Assembly: GCA_024224995.1 (NCBI GenBank)
Contig: JAAENB010000774.1
Coordinates: 1 to 12,671 of the forward strand
Length of the DNA: 12,671 bases
From: a bacterium
Lineage (GTDB): Bacteria; Spirochaetota; UBA4802; UBA5550
Direction: 5' to 3'
Shown: piece by piece, positions 12,627-12,671 of the stretch
How positions within the stretch are numbered: the stretch's first letter is position 1
Layout: each line of letters begins with the position of its first letter
Program-made: the position numbers and the translations under genes
The notes under the pieces: generated by a model
The model's database searches: none
The model's input: only the letters and a program-made list of their open reading frames with translations
What the model was told of the DNA's origin: nothing

Positions 12627-12655
12627 GGTTGATATACTCAATACTAAGAGACGAC

Positions 12656-12671
12656 CAACTTCTAACCAATA
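12656..12671. repeat. Possible start of another AAC-type heptamer array at the right edge
   Basis: AACTTCT (12657-12663) and AACCAAT (12664-12670) follow each other at a 7-bp step. The 11-mer CAACTTCTAAC (12656-12666) is identical to the - strand of 11463-11473 in the rtcA-argB array. The window ends here, so the array length is unknown. Confidence 0.4.

Noticed and set aside
12492..12642. Target-site duplication around the inverted-repeat element
   Set aside because: The flanking ATATACT repeats are imperfect and at unequal distances from the two ends.

Overview
This window looks like chromosomal DNA of a free-living, diderm-type bacterium of moderate GC content. It carries a periplasmic HtrA-type protease, an exported cell-wall amidase, other exported proteins and a hybrid histidine kinase, and Shine-Dalgarno sites of the AGGAG type. 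No rRNA or tRNA gene is present to fix the lineage. A spirochaete-like origin is my guess from the kind of exported helical protein and the gene mix, and confidence in it is low. I saw no phage, transposase, CRISPR array, toxin-antitoxin or defence gene.

Layout. Positions 1-138 hold the lysine-rich end of an unidentified + strand gene and a clear intrinsic terminator. On the - strand, 1923-155 is a stand-alone AICAR transformylase followed by a YjbQ-family protein. On the + strand, 2086-4539 is a membrane-anchored PAS-PAS-HisKA-HATPase-REC-REC hybrid kinase, divergent from the purine gene and convergent with the next operon. From 7693 down to 4567 (- strand) a tight three-gene envelope operon encodes an Amidase_3-type peptidoglycan amidase with a large insertion, an HtrA/Deg protease with two PDZ-like regions, and a small exported protein that may be an OB-fold. 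A separate unit at 8615-7821 (- strand) encodes an exported helical protein of unknown function, with a strong ribosome binding site and a strong terminator. Glycerate 2-kinase (10237-8903, -) diverges from RNA 3'-phosphate cyclase rtcA (10442-11467, +), which converges on acetylglutamate kinase argB (12377-11511, -). The last 300 bases hold no convincing gene but contain a 112-bp element with 35-bp terminal inverted arms.

The most unusual signal lies between the genes. At least three spacers, and perhaps a fourth at the right edge, contain short tandem arrays with an exact 7-bp period. Read on one strand, all units begin AAC or AAAC: AACCTCG x4 upstream of glycerate kinase, AACCGAT-type upstream of yjbQ, and AAACTTN arrays in inverted orientation between rtcA and argB. 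Two arrays sit directly upstream of a ribosome binding site. The third supplies the rtcA stop codon and folds into a hairpin between convergent genes. An 11-mer of the third array recurs at the right end of the window, beyond argB. This resembles the heptanucleotide STRR repeats known from cyanobacteria, but with different sequences, and may be a family of intergenic repeats in this genome.

The enzymes serve ordinary core metabolism (purines, arginine, glycerate), RNA end processing and envelope maintenance. Functional oddities are the amidase insertion, the altered acidic pair in the first receiver domain of the kinase, the AICAR transformylase without its IMP cyclohydrolase partner domain, and rtcA without visible rtcB or rtcR neighbours.
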